64,000 nt of DNA from DATAEG01 sp963703085 (GTDB lineage: Bacteria; Actinomycetota; Actinomycetes; Mycobacteriales; Jatrophihabitantaceae). Numbering within the stretch: position 1 is the first letter of the stretch; each line of letters starts with the position of its first letter. Below are positions 39,697-49,240 of the stretch, one piece after another. The position numbers and the translations under genes were made by a program. The notes below the pieces were generated by a model. The model saw only the letters and a program-made list of their open reading frames with translations. It made no database searches and was not told where the DNA came from. The stretch spans positions 434,001 through 498,000 of the forward strand of contig OY969789.1 in the NCBI GenBank assembly GCA_963703085.1. Reading direction: 5' to 3'.

Positions 39697-41061
39697 TCAT
39701 GCGGCAAACCCCAGGGCAGCGTGTGCGGGCAGCTTCAAGGCGGCCTCAGCGGCCACGATGCCACTGCGGACGGCGCCCTCCATCGTGTCCGGCCATCCGG
39801 TGTCCGTCCAGGAACCGGCCAGCCACACGCCGTCGAATCCGGCATTGGCGGCGGGACGCAGTGCCGTGCACCCGACGCCCTGCCGGAAGGTGGCGCGACG
39901 TTCTCGAGTGACGAACGTATCGATCACCTCGGCACTCTCGGCAGCGGGGAGGAGTCGGGCGAGTTCCTCGAGGAATTGCCGGGACAACACGCGGCTCGGC
40001 CGCTCTATTTCCTGAATCGCGGCGGAGATCGTCACGGCGAGGTATTGGCCCTTCGGATGCGTCGCCGGCAGACCCGAGCTCTCGGTGCGATCGAAGAACC
40101 ACTGCACCGGCGAGTTCACGGCCGCAGCGAACGGCAGGTCGGTGACCCGTCGGTCGTAGAGGACGTGCACGTTCACGATCGGCGTCGCGCCAAGACCCGC
40201 CGCGGGCGCCGCCGGACTCGCGGCCAGTGCCGGTGCCGCAGCGAACGCCTCACGGTGCGGGGTGGCCAGGACCACAGTGTCGGTGGTCCAGGAACGGCCG
40301 CCCGCCGCGTTGCGCGCCCGGACGACACCGCCCGGCTCGACCGCCTCCACCCGGTGATCCAGTAGCACCTCGACGCCGGCCCGCTGCAGCGCCTGCAGCG
40401 ACTTGACCGAGTGCAACTCCCCCAGTGGAGCGCCGGCATACCCGACGTCACCGGCCGCCGCATGATCGAGCAGTCCGGTGCGGAAGACCTTCGCGGCCAG
40501 CGCCAGCGACGCCTCGGCAGGATCCAGGTTCAGCGTGGCGGTGGCGACGATGCCCCACAGCGCCGAGATGGTGGCCGCGTTCTGGCCGTGGGCGAGCAGG
40601 TAGTCGCCGAGGGACTGAGCATCCAGGCGGGGGTCGCCGGGGTCCAGCCGCTTCAAGGCAAGCGCACCGCGCACCGCGCGCACTCGGTCGGCCGGGCTCA
40701 GCAGCGAGTACCGGGCCAGCGCTGCACCCAGATGGGCCGGTGCCGGTACGCCGGGAAGCCGGCTCAACCGGGCCCGCCGGCCGTCCGCGCGCAAGACCGG
40801 GATGTCCAGTCGGGGCTGAAGGGTCACGTCGTGCTGCGCGCCGATGCGCCGCAGTAGCCACTGATAGGCCGCACAGCAACGCAGGAAGACGTGCTGGCCG
40901 TTGTCAATGGACAGCTCGCCACGACGGAACGAGAACGCCGCGCCACCGAGGCGGTTGCGGCCCTCGAGGAGCACGACCTCCCGGCCGTTGTCGGCTAGTC
41001 GCAGCGCGGCCGCGATTCCGGCCAACCCGCCGCCCACGACGACTGCGGGCGATTCAGCCAC
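39697..41061 (-). CDS. hpnE: Hydroxysqualene dehydroxylase / squalene-associated FAD desaturase
   Basis: 454 aa. FAD-binding GGGLAGIAAALRLADNGREVVLLEGRNRLGG at the N-terminus, then GELSIDNGQHVFL and a C-terminal GVWLAGSWTDTGWPDTMEGAVRSG typical of the phytoene-desaturase-like HpnE group. It removes the hydroxyl of hydroxysqualene to give squalene. The GTG at 41061 overlaps hpnD by 8 bases. Third gene of the hpnC-hpnD-hpnE module that makes squalene in three steps. Confidence 0.95.
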   Translation of the reverse strand: MAESPAVVVGGGLAGIAAALRLADNGREVVLLEGRNRLGGAAFSFRRGELSIDNGQHVFLRCCAAYQWLLRRIGAQHDVTLQPRLDIPVLRADGRRARLSRLPGVPAPAHLGAALARYSLLSPADRVRAVRGALALKRLDPGDPRLDAQSLGDYLLAHGQNAATISALWGIVATATLNLDPAEASLALAAKVFRTGLLDHAAAGDVGYAGAPLGELHSVKSLQALQRAGVEVLLDHRVEAVEPGGVVRARNAAGGRSWTTDTVVLATPHREAFAAAPALAASPAAPAAGLGATPIVNVHVLYDRRVTDLPFAAAVNSPVQWFFDRTESSGLPATHPKGQYLAVTISAAIQEIERPSRVLSRQFLEELARLLPAAESAEVIDTFVTRERRATFRQGVGCTALRPAANAGFDGVWLAGSWTDTGWPDTMEGAVRSGIVAAEAALKLPAHAALGFAA

Positions 41062-41944
41062 GTCGCCGACCCCACCCGGTGAGCGAGCGGGCTGCGACCT
41101 GCAGCTTGTCTCTGGTCGGCAAGGACATCCGACCGCGCATCATCTGCGTTGGATCGGCGGCAATGCGTTGCAGGAGTTCTCGGTAGATGCCGGCCATCGC
41201 GGCGCAGCACGCCGCGCTGCGGCGGTCCAGCACGGGCAGCAGCTGCAGACCGCGGTCGTACCACCCCCACGCCCTGGCGGCCTCGAACCGGACGACCTCG
41301 GCAAGCGCGCCGTCCTGTGGGTCGAGGGTGCCGTCGGGCAGCAGGGTCAGCTCGCACCCGAAGAGATCGAGATCCTGCTTGGGCAGGTAGACCCGGCCGT
41401 TGCCCAGGTCTTCGCGCACGTCGCGCAGGATGTTGGTGAGTTGCAGCGCGACGCCGAGCGCGTCGGCCCACCCGGCGGCCTCGGCGAACTCGCTACTGGT
41501 CAGCGGCGGGTCGAAGACACCGAGGGAAAGCCGCCCGATGGACCCGGCGACGCAGCGGCAGTAACCCACCAGGTCATCGAACGAGTCGTAGGTGTTCCCA
41601 CGGACGTCCATTTCACATCCGTCCACCAGCTCGGCGAAGGCGTCGGTGGGGATCGGCAGTCGCCGGGCCGCGTCAGCGAGCGCGACGGCGACGGCATCGT
41701 CGGGGTGCTCCGCCGGCGCGGTGGCCGCGGCGCGCGCGTCTGCCAGCAGCCGGAGCTTCTGCTCGACCGGCAGCGTGCCGTCACCGATGTCGTCGATGCG
41801 CCGGGCCATGGCGTACACCGCAGACAGCGCGGTTCGCTTGGCTGCCGGCAGCAACCGGATCCCCCACGAGAAGTTGCGCGCTTCGGCGTGGGTGATCCGC
41901 TCGCACTCCTGGTAAGCGGCAGCGATCGCCGCCGGGTCCGTCAC
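41054..41944 (-). CDS. hpnD: Presqualene diphosphate synthase
   Basis: 296 aa, trans-isoprenyl synthase fold. The first Asp-rich motif is DDIGD from residue 51 (MARRIDDIGDG) and the second DVREDLGNGRVYLPKQDL. Joins two farnesyl diphosphates to presqualene diphosphate. The GTG start at 41944 overlaps the hpnC stop by 4 bases (GTGA). Distinguished from HpnC by its closer match to bacterial phytoene/squalene synthases. Confidence 0.95.
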   Translation of the reverse strand: MTDPAAIAAAYQECERITHAEARNFSWGIRLLPAAKRTALSAVYAMARRIDDIGDGTLPVEQKLRLLADARAAATAPAEHPDDAVAVALADAARRLPIPTDAFAELVDGCEMDVRGNTYDSFDDLVGYCRCVAGSIGRLSLGVFDPPLTSSEFAEAAGWADALGVALQLTNILRDVREDLGNGRVYLPKQDLDLFGCELTLLPDGTLDPQDGALAEVVRFEAARAWGWYDRGLQLLPVLDRRSAACCAAMAGIYRELLQRIAADPTQMMRGRMSLPTRDKLQVAARSLTGWGRRRG

Positions 41945-42822
41945 GTCCGTCCTCCCACCATCATCCGTACTGTATGCAGCGCGGTGCGCGATTTCTTCGG
42001 GCGAACCAGCCCGGCGAGCACCTCATAGCCTTGATCGTGGAGAGCGTCCGCAGTGGCAAGGCCGCCCGCCACGTAGCCCGCGACTGCCACCCGGGCCCAT
42101 CCTGTCAGCCTCCGGACGAGGGGGCGCCCAGCGGCCAACAAGTCGCGCGATCGAGCGACCTGCGTGGCAATGACGGCGCGCAACGCCGGCGGTGTCTCGG
42201 TGCCGAGCAGTTCGGCATCGGTGACTCCCGCGACCCGCAGTTCGGCGGCCGGCAGATAGACGCGGCCGGCCCGCGCGTCTTCGCCGACGTCCTGGCAGTG
42301 CTCGAGCACTTGCAGGGCGGCGCACACCGCGTCCGAGTCCGCGCAGTTGCGCGGACTCGCAGCGCCGGCAATGTGCAGCACCAGCTGGCCGACCGGGGCG
42401 GCGGACAGCCGGCAGTAGCCGAGCAGCAACTCGAAGGAGTCGTACCGCGTGGTGATCTGATCCGCCCGATTCGCCTCGATCAGATCGAGGAACGGCTGCA
42501 TCGGCACGGCACAGTCATCGACCAACGGCCGCAACCCGACGATCGGTGGCAGCGTCGGAGTGCCGTTCCATAGCGCCCGGACGTCGGCCTCGACCCGGTC
42601 CAGTAGCGCGAGGCGGTCACCGGTGGCCCGATCGCCCACGTCGTCGACGAACCGGGCGAAGGCGTAGACGCGGGCCAGCTGGGCGCGCGGTCGTCTGGGC
42701 AGCAAGCGCAGGGCGACCGGGAAGTTCTCCGCGCTCATTTGAGCGGCAGCGCCGGCCGCGAGGGCCGTCAGCGACGATTCCCCGCTCGGTCCGCGGAAGC
42801 GGGCCACGCCCTCGTCACCCAT
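41941..42822 (-). CDS. hpnC: Hydroxysqualene synthase
   Basis: 293 aa. Same fold as HpnD with motifs FVDDVGD and CQDVGEDARAGRVYLPAAEL. HpnC turns presqualene diphosphate into hydroxysqualene, which HpnE then reduces. ATG 42822 is chosen because SAENFPVALRLLPRRPRAQLARVYAFAR, the family start region, follows about 28 residues later; the longer frame to 43038 runs into the promoter gap. First gene of the hopanoid operon and divergent from the hpnO-like gene. Confidence 0.94.
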   Translation of the reverse strand: MGDEGVARFRGPSGESSLTALAAGAAAQMSAENFPVALRLLPRRPRAQLARVYAFARFVDDVGDRATGDRLALLDRVEADVRALWNGTPTLPPIVGLRPLVDDCAVPMQPFLDLIEANRADQITTRYDSFELLLGYCRLSAAPVGQLVLHIAGAASPRNCADSDAVCAALQVLEHCQDVGEDARAGRVYLPAAELRVAGVTDAELLGTETPPALRAVIATQVARSRDLLAAGRPLVRRLTGWARVAVAGYVAGGLATADALHDQGYEVLAGLVRPKKSRTALHTVRMMVGGRT

Positions 42823-42937
42823 GGGTGGCTGCCCACTCCTCGCCGTGATGTTTCGGCTAACTGACAAGTCGCCCGCGGTGACCCTGAGCTGCGCCATGGT
42901 GGCTGTGCTGCAGTCGTGTCCGGGGCGGGCCATGACG

Positions 42938-42957
42938 CTAGTCGTCGTGACCACTAG
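42938..42957. promoter_or_regulatory. Inverted repeat in the hpnC/hpnO divergent promoter
   Basis: CTAGT and ACTAG are separated by ten bases within the 205-base gap between the two divergent hopanoid transcription units. It could be a regulator site. No regulator gene is adjacent, and the arms are short, so chance is not excluded. Confidence 0.3.
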
Positions 42958-43027
42958 CCTACGAGTAGGGGCGCGCGACCGAGCGCGCATCGCCGTTGCG
43001 CAGCACGAAAGAAAGGCCGGATGACCG

Positions 43028-44410
43028 GTGGTGGGCAAGTCGTTCGACCTGACCGAACTCCTGGCGCGGCGCGGCGGTGAGCGCTACGAGCTGCAGAGCC
43101 GGTATCTGAATCCGCAACTGCCCCGGATGCTGCACGCCATCGGCTTCGACAAGACCTACGTCCGGGGCACCGGGGCGTATCTCTTCGACGAGGACGGCAA
43201 CAAGTACCTGGACATGCTCGCCGGGTTCGGGGTCTTCGCGGTGGGCCGACACCACCCGGTGGTGCGCCGGGCGCTGCACGACGTGCTCGACGCCGACCTC
43301 GCGGATCTGACGCAGTTCGACGCCCCTCCGCTGGCCGGATTGCTGGCCGAGGCGTTGCTGGCCCGGGTGCCGCACCTGGACCGCGTCTACTTCGGCAACA
43401 GCGGGACCGAGGCGATCGAGGCGGCGCTGAAATTCGCGCGTTACGGCACTGGTCGCCCCCGCATCCTCTACTGCGAGCACGCCTTTCACGGACTGACTGC
43501 CGGGGCGTTGTCGGTCAACGGCGCGAAGGAGTTCCGGGCCGGATTCGATCCGTTGTTCCCGGACACCGCGATCCCGTTCGGCGACCTCGCCGCCTTGGAG
43601 CGCGAGCTGCGCCGCGGCGATGTCGCCGGATTGCTGGTCGAGCCGATTCAGGGCAAGGGCGTCGCGGTTTCACCACCCGGGTTCCTCCGCGACGCGCACC
43701 GGTTACTGCGCGAACACAAGGCACTGTTGATCGCCGATGAGGTGCAGACCGGCATCGGCCGGACCGGCGACTTCTTCGCGTTCCAGCACGATGGCGTGGA
43801 GCCGGACATCGTGGCCACCGCCAAGGCACTCTCCGGCGGCTACATCCCGGTGGGCGCCACGTTGGCGCACGACTGGATCTTCCAGAAGGTGTACTCGTCG
43901 ATGGACCGGGTGCTCGTGCACGACTCGACGTTCGGCTCGAACGCCCAGGCGATGGCGGCCGGGTTGGCCACCTTGCACGTCTTCGACGACGAGAACGTGG
44001 TCGAGAACGCCCGGGTGATCGGCGAGTCGCTGCAGAGCCGGCTGAGCGAGCTGGTCGGGCGCTACGAGATGCTGCAGGAGGTCCGCGGGCGCGGGCTGAT
44101 GATCGGCATCGAGTTCGGCCGGCCCACCTCGTGGAAGCTGCGCGGCGCGTGGACGGCTCTGCGAGCCGCCCGCAAGGGGCTGTTCGCCCAGACCGTCGTG
44201 CACGCGCTCTATCACCGGCACGGCATCCTGACGCAGGTCTCCGGCGATCACCTCGAGGTGATCAAGCTGATCCCGCCGCTCATCATCGGCGAGGCCGAGG
44301 TCGATGCGTTCGTCGACGCCTTCGTCGAGGTGATGGACGACGCGCACCGCGGCTCGGGCCTGATGTGGGACTTCGGCAAGTCGCTGGTCAAGCAAGCCCG
44401 CGCAAACTGA
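43028..44410 (+). CDS. Aminotransferase class III, HpnO-like (aminobacteriohopanetriol synthesis)
   Basis: 460 aa, PLP fold type I. GNSGTEAIEAALKFARY binds the cofactor phosphate, IADEVQTGIGRTG holds the aspartate, and the PLP lysine is K266 in TAKALSGGYIPVG. Next to the hpn operon, an ornithine-aminotransferase-like enzyme of this type is expected to be HpnO, which converts formylhopane-derived aldehyde to 35-aminobacteriohopanetriol. GTG 43028 follows AAAGG by about ten bases; the GTG at 43031 is an alternative. Divergent from hpnC. Confidence 0.85.
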   Translation: MVGKSFDLTELLARRGGERYELQSRYLNPQLPRMLHAIGFDKTYVRGTGAYLFDEDGNKYLDMLAGFGVFAVGRHHPVVRRALHDVLDADLADLTQFDAPPLAGLLAEALLARVPHLDRVYFGNSGTEAIEAALKFARYGTGRPRILYCEHAFHGLTAGALSVNGAKEFRAGFDPLFPDTAIPFGDLAALERELRRGDVAGLLVEPIQGKGVAVSPPGFLRDAHRLLREHKALLIADEVQTGIGRTGDFFAFQHDGVEPDIVATAKALSGGYIPVGATLAHDWIFQKVYSSMDRVLVHDSTFGSNAQAMAAGLATLHVFDDENVVENARVIGESLQSRLSELVGRYEMLQEVRGRGLMIGIEFGRPTSWKLRGAWTALRAARKGLFAQTVVHALYHRHGILTQVSGDHLEVIKLIPPLIIGEAEVDAFVDAFVEVMDDAHRGSGLMWDFGKSLVKQARAN

Positions 44411-44438
44411 GCGCTACTCATGGAGCCGGCAGCGTCGG

Positions 44439-45758
44439 TCAGGCAGCGACGCTACGTCGGCTGCGGCGCTCGCCGGCCGGGACCAGCAACACGATGTCCG
44501 CCGGACGCCGGCCGCGCGGATCCACGCGCAGACGTAGCCGGCGCACCCGGGCCAGGACCAGCGCCACGCACCCCGCAGCGATCAGCGGCACCACACCGCA
44601 CGCGGCCAACCCGACCCGCGCGCCGTAGTGCTGCGTGATCAGTCCGATGATCGGCCCGCCCAGCGCCGGGCCACCCATGCTCACCAGGATGTAGACGCTC
44701 ATCACCCGGCCACGGATCCACTCGTCGGTCGTGGTCTGCACCGTGGTGTTCGCGGTGACCAGGAAGCGCACCGCGGTGAATCCCACCAGTGTCAGCATCG
44801 CACCGAACATGACGATGTCCGGGGCGAATGCCGTCATCGCCTCGGCCCATCCGAACATGGCTGCGCCGAGTGCGATGGACCGCAAGCGCAACGCACCGAG
44901 CCGCGCGGCAGCGATGGATCCCAGCAATGAGCCGGCTGCCACCAGCGTGTTGAACAAGCCGTAGCCACCCGCCCCCGTGGCGAACTCGTTGCGGGCGAAC
45001 CCGGCCAACACGATCGGCAGGTTCAACCCGAAGGTGGCCGAGAACGCGACCAGCACGATCGTCCAACAGAGGTTGCGGCGCTCGGCGATGTAACGCAGCC
45101 CTTCGCGCAATTGCCCCTTGGCCCGCGGCGTCCGGGGAATCGAGTTGAGTTCGCTGGTGCGTATGCGCCGCAGTGTGATCACCACGGCCGCATACGCCAT
45201 GGCATTCAGGGCGAAGGCCCAGCCGCCGCCCACCACGTTGATCAGGACGCCGGCAACGGCCGGGCCGGCCAGGCCGCCGAACTGGAAGACCGCAGAGTTC
45301 AGGCTGATCGCTCGGGGCAGCAGCGGCCGGCCGACCATCTCGCCGACGAACAGTTGCCGGGTGGGACCGTCCACCACGGTCACCAGACCGAGACAGAACG
45401 CCACGGCGTAGACGCTGTAGACGGTCACGTGGTGGGTCAGAGTCAGCACGGCCAGGGTCGTCGCCAGCAAGCACGCCATCGATTGGGTGATGAGCAGGAG
45501 CCGGCGCTTCGGGTATCGATCGGCGATCACACCGCCGAACAGACCGAACAACACGATCGGGAGGAACTGCGCGGCGGTGGTCACGCCCACCGCTGCGGCG
45601 CTGCCGGAGAGGCTCAAGACCAGCCAGTCCTGGGCGACGCGCTGCATCCAGAGGCCGGTCGTGGCCACGACCTGGGTCGAGACGAAAAGTCGGTAGTTGC
45701 GGATTTTGAGGACGGTGGCGAGGGTGGGCTGGGCGCTTTGCATCGCGCGGGGTTGCAC
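44439..45758 (-). CDS. MFS transporter (EntS/MFS_3 type)
   Basis: 439 aa with about 12 membrane helices. The between-helix motif GGVIADRYPKRRLLLITQS matches motif A of the major facilitator family, and the overall pattern fits exporters of the enterobactin exporter type. C-terminal tail is basic. The GTG at 45758 has a purine-rich site (GAAGAAG) upstream; the ATG at 45743 is an alternative. Divergent from a LysR regulator that probably controls it. Cargo unknown. Confidence 0.9.
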   Translation of the reverse strand: MQPRAMQSAQPTLATVLKIRNYRLFVSTQVVATTGLWMQRVAQDWLVLSLSGSAAAVGVTTAAQFLPIVLFGLFGGVIADRYPKRRLLLITQSMACLLATTLAVLTLTHHVTVYSVYAVAFCLGLVTVVDGPTRQLFVGEMVGRPLLPRAISLNSAVFQFGGLAGPAVAGVLINVVGGGWAFALNAMAYAAVVITLRRIRTSELNSIPRTPRAKGQLREGLRYIAERRNLCWTIVLVAFSATFGLNLPIVLAGFARNEFATGAGGYGLFNTLVAAGSLLGSIAAARLGALRLRSIALGAAMFGWAEAMTAFAPDIVMFGAMLTLVGFTAVRFLVTANTTVQTTTDEWIRGRVMSVYILVSMGGPALGGPIIGLITQHYGARVGLAACGVVPLIAAGCVALVLARVRRLRLRVDPRGRRPADIVLLVPAGERRSRRSVAA

Positions 45759-45865
45759 GGAATCACTTCTTCGGTAGCGGTAGTCAACGGGTCGGCGCAG
45801 AAGCTGCAGGTACCAGCATCCCGGAAAGAAGCTGCATTGTTGCGCGTTATTCAGCTTTTACTTGG

Positions 45866-45880
45866 ATTACTATTCGTAAT
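45866..45880. promoter_or_regulatory. Likely LysR-type binding site
   Basis: ATTAC-TATTC-GTAAT is a perfect inverted repeat with 5-base arms and a 5-base centre, of the T-N11-A kind bound by LysR regulators. It lies in an AT-rich pocket 28 bases before the LysR start, in the gap shared with the divergent MFS gene. Confidence 0.5.
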
Positions 45881-45908
45881 GTCCTGCCCTCAACTCCGAG
45901 GAGACCCG

Positions 45909-46805
45909 ATGCTCGACCCACTCCTACTGCGGACGTTCGTCACGGTGGTGGCCACCTCCAGCTTCACCCGCGCCGGCGAGCAATTGGGCATCAGCCAACC
46001 GACCGTCAGCCAGCACGTCCGCAAGCTCGAGGCAGCTGCGGGACGGCAGTTGCTGTCGCGTGACACCCGCGCTGTCGCGCTCACCGAGGACGGCGAAGCG
46101 ATGGCCGGCTTCGCCCGAACCATCCTCGGCGCACAGGAGCAAGCGGTCAGCTACTTCACCGGCTCGGCGCTGCGCGGCCGGCTGCGCTTCGGGGCCTCCG
46201 ACGACCTCGCCCTGACGCAGTTGCCGCGGATCCTGCGGGACTTCAGACAGCTACACCCGCACGTCGACCTGGAGCTCACCGTCACGCAGAGCGGTGCGCT
46301 GTACCGGCGACTGAAGTCCGGTCACCTGGACATGGTGTTGGTCAAGCACGATCCGGCGGCGGCCGAGCCGGAGGGCCGGCTGGTCCGGCGCGATCGGCTG
46401 ATCTGGGTGGGCGTGGAAGGCACCAAACTGGATCCGGACCGCCCGGTCCCGCTGGTCACCTATCACGCGCCGAGCCTGACCCGGGCTACCGCGCTGGCCG
46501 CGCTGGAGAAGGCCGGGCTGACCTGGCGGATCACCTGCAACACCCGGGAGGTGAACGGGACGCTGGCCGCGACCCGAGCCGGTCTGGGCGTCGCGGTGAT
46601 GCCGGAGAGCCTCACCCCACCGGACCTGGTCGCGATCGGCAAGCGTTGCAACCTGCCCGAGCTCGGCAAGATCGACATCGTGCTGATGACCCATCCGCGT
46701 GCTGCCAAGGAGCCGGCCGCGGCACTCACCGCCGCTATTCTCGGCCGTCCCCCGCAGGGCATACCCGAAGTTCACCAGCCGGCCCCGATCCGAGCAGTTC
46801 GGTAA
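45909..46805 (+). CDS. LysR-family transcriptional regulator
   Basis: 298 aa. Winged helix-turn-helix at residues 1-60 (LRTFVTVVATSSFTRAGEQLGISQPTVSQHVRKLE) and a substrate-binding effector domain behind it. Start ATG 45909 has an ideal ribosome site (GAGGAG, 6 bases upstream); the frame stays open far upstream but as antisense of the MFS gene. Divergent from the MFS exporter, the classical LysR arrangement, so it likely activates or represses that gene. Confidence 0.94.
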   Translation: MLDPLLLRTFVTVVATSSFTRAGEQLGISQPTVSQHVRKLEAAAGRQLLSRDTRAVALTEDGEAMAGFARTILGAQEQAVSYFTGSALRGRLRFGASDDLALTQLPRILRDFRQLHPHVDLELTVTQSGALYRRLKSGHLDMVLVKHDPAAAEPEGRLVRRDRLIWVGVEGTKLDPDRPVPLVTYHAPSLTRATALAALEKAGLTWRITCNTREVNGTLAATRAGLGVAVMPESLTPPDLVAIGKRCNLPELGKIDIVLMTHPRAAKEPAAALTAAILGRPPQGIPEVHQPAPIRAVR

Positions 46806-46892
46806 CCCACGACTGCGACGGCAGTCAGGGCAGCTCGACGATGCATCCGAAATCCGTTATCCGGAAGCTGCGATCCAGACGACAATCCGAGG

Positions 46893-47699
46893 ATGGGCCA
46901 CGACGATCGAATCGGCCGGCACTACGCCCTGAACGATGAGGCCGACCGACTGTGGGCCACCCCGCGCGGCGAGCTCACCCGGCTGCGGACCTGGGACATC
47001 TTCGCGCGCTTTCTACCGCCGGGTGGCCAATTGCTCGACATCGGCGGGGGTCCGGGGACGCACGCCACCTACCTCGCCGACCGCGGATACGAAGTGCAGC
47101 TCGTCGATCCGGTGCACAGACACATCGATCAGGCCACTCGCGCCGGGGCCGAGCACGGCTTCGCCTGCCAGCTCGCCGACGCCCGCAGCCTTCCGTTTCC
47201 GGACGGTAGTTTCGATGCTGCCCTCCTGCTCGGGCCGCTGTATCACCTGGTCGATGCCGGCGACCGGCAGCAAGCGCTCCGGGAGGCTCTGCGGGTGTTG
47301 CGTCCCGGCGGTGTGCTTCTCGGTGAGGTGATCCTGCGGCACGCCTGGATTGTCGATGCGACCTCCCAAGGGCTGCTCACCGAGCCAGCAATCTGGCGAA
47401 CGTTCGAGCTAAACCTGCGCACCGGCCTGAGCAACGAACTTGATCGGATCACCGACGAGGTGTTCTGGGCGTTCTTTCACCGGGTGCAGGACGTCGCGCC
47501 AGAGGTGGAGACGGCCGGCTTTCGCACCGAGCGCTTGGTTGCTGTCGAGGGTTTTGCGTGGTCTTTGGGCAATCTGGGGGCACTGCTGCACGAGCCCGAG
47601 CACTTGCTGCGGGCGATTCGGCTGACCGAATCCGAACCGTCGATGCTCGGAGTCGGCAGTCACGTCATCGCAGTTGCGCGAAAGCCCGACAGCTCCTGA
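46893..47699 (+). CDS. Class I SAM-dependent methyltransferase
   Basis: 268 aa. SAM-binding motif I is LLDIGGGPGTHATYLADRGYEVQLVD, motif II region CQLADARSLPFPDGSFDAALLLGPLYHLVDA, motif III LREALRVLRPGGVLLGE. Fits the small-molecule methyltransferase group (Methyltransf_11/25). Substrate unknown. The gene stands alone between the LysR gene and the HNH gene, each on the same strand but 88 and 128 bases away. Confidence 0.9.
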   Translation: MGHDDRIGRHYALNDEADRLWATPRGELTRLRTWDIFARFLPPGGQLLDIGGGPGTHATYLADRGYEVQLVDPVHRHIDQATRAGAEHGFACQLADARSLPFPDGSFDAALLLGPLYHLVDAGDRQQALREALRVLRPGGVLLGEVILRHAWIVDATSQGLLTEPAIWRTFELNLRTGLSNELDRITDEVFWAFFHRVQDVAPEVETAGFRTERLVAVEGFAWSLGNLGALLHEPEHLLRAIRLTESEPSMLGVGSHVIAVARKPDSS

Positions 47700-47827
47700 T
47701 CGCCGCGGCGAGGAGCGAGCTTGGGTGGCTCGCGCAAGGGATTCTGCGATCCGTGGACAACAGACGTTCTGTCCACAGAGCCGATGACACCGCCGATTTG
47801 TCGGATGTCGGCTGTAGAATATGACGC

Positions 47828-49240
47828 ATGGGAGAGATGCACTCGGCAGCGGCACGCCAAGCGGTCGAGCTGCTCACCAGAGGCATTGATGCGGTCGCCG
47901 CGATCCAGCCGTACGGTCTGTCGCGGGACGACCTGCTGGCGCTGACCCGTGCGGTCGAGACGCAGCGGCGGCGGCTCCCTGCGGTGGACCACCAGCTGAT
48001 CAATGAGATCGATGCGCGTGGTGTCGCTGTCCGGGTAGGCGCTCGGTCCACCGCGTCGCTGCTGCGAGATGTGCTGCGCCTGTCCCCGGGCGAGGCAGCC
48101 GGCCGGGTACGGGATGCGAGCCGGTTCGGGCCGGGTGAGTCGCTGTCCGGCCAGCCGATCCCGGCGATCTTTCCGCAGGTAGCGGCTGCCCAGGCCGAAG
48201 GTCGGATATCGACCGGCCATGCCCAGGTCGTCGCCCGCGCGATCGAGGCGCTGCCGGCGGCGGTCCGGGCCGAGCACGGCGACTCGGTTGAACACCGATT
48301 GGTGTCCGAAGCGGCGCACTTCGATCCGGACCACTTGGCCAAATTGGCGCGACACGTCGTCGCTGTGCTGGATCCCGACGGAACGGTTGCTTCGGATGAC
48401 GACCACGATCGGTGTCGTGAGGCGAGCCTGACCCGGCACCGCGACGGATCGGGCAGTCTGCGTGCCCATCTCACACCCATCGCATTCGCGAAGTGGCAGG
48501 CCGTCCTGTCACCGCTGGCAGAGCCGCGGCCACAGGGCGATCAGCGAGACGAGCGGACCGCGGCACAGCGCCTGCACGACGCGCTTGCGGCATCGGCGTC
48601 GCGGTTGCTCAGGTCTGGCGCCTTGCCCGCGTGCGGCGGGACGCCGGCGACCGTTTTGCTCACAATGACGCTGGACCAGCTCGAGTCGCGCATCGGACTC
48701 GTCACCACGGGGCACGGCGGCCAGCTCACCGTCGACGAGGCGCTCCGAGTGGCTGGTGAGGCAGAGGTCATCCCCGTCGTGATCGACAAGGCAGGGATCC
48801 TGGCGTACGGACGCACCCGCCGCATCGCTCCCGCCGGGTTACGCCGAGCCCTGACCGCTCGCGACGGTGGCTGCGTCATGCCCGGGTGCGATCAGCCGCC
48901 GGAGTGGTGCGAGGTTCATCACCTGAATCCGTGGTTCCGCGGCGGAAAGACCGACGCCGACGAGCTCGTGCTGCTCTGCGACCTGCACCACGACGGCCAC
49001 GAGAAGCAGGGCTGGCAGATCACGATGATCGACGGCCGGCCGTGGTGCATTCCGCCGCCGTGGATAGACCCCGATCAAGCCCCGATCCGCAATCGAATGC
49101 ACGACGCCCAGCCGTGGTGTGCGGAGCAGCCACCCGTCGAAGCCGACGCTCGGACGACGGCGTTCGAGTCGACACGGGGGCGCGGGTCAGTCGTTGATGC
49201 CGGTTCGCTCCACGCCCTGGACGATGAAGCGCTGCAGTAG
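47828..49240 (+). CDS. DUF222 protein with C-terminal HNH endonuclease domain
   Basis: 470 aa. The N-terminal two-thirds match the DUF222/13E12 repeat family, often multi-copy in actinobacterial genomes. The C-terminal HNH domain (about residues 340-400) is intact: DGGCVMPGCDQPPEWCEVHHLNPWFRGGKTDADELVLLCDLHH, with the paired cysteines and histidines for metal and catalysis. The tail after the domain is polar and low-complexity. The last 54 bases overlap the convergent ABC permease gene. Cellular role is not established; a mobile or DNA-processing function is often suspected for this family. Confidence 0.9.
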   Translation: MGEMHSAAARQAVELLTRGIDAVAAIQPYGLSRDDLLALTRAVETQRRRLPAVDHQLINEIDARGVAVRVGARSTASLLRDVLRLSPGEAAGRVRDASRFGPGESLSGQPIPAIFPQVAAAQAEGRISTGHAQVVARAIEALPAAVRAEHGDSVEHRLVSEAAHFDPDHLAKLARHVVAVLDPDGTVASDDDHDRCREASLTRHRDGSGSLRAHLTPIAFAKWQAVLSPLAEPRPQGDQRDERTAAQRLHDALAASASRLLRSGALPACGGTPATVLLTMTLDQLESRIGLVTTGHGGQLTVDEALRVAGEAEVIPVVIDKAGILAYGRTRRIAPAGLRRALTARDGGCVMPGCDQPPEWCEVHHLNPWFRGGKTDADELVLLCDLHHDGHEKQGWQITMIDGRPWCIPPPWIDPDQAPIRNRMHDAQPWCAEQPPVEADARTTAFESTRGRGSVVDAGSLHALDDEALQ

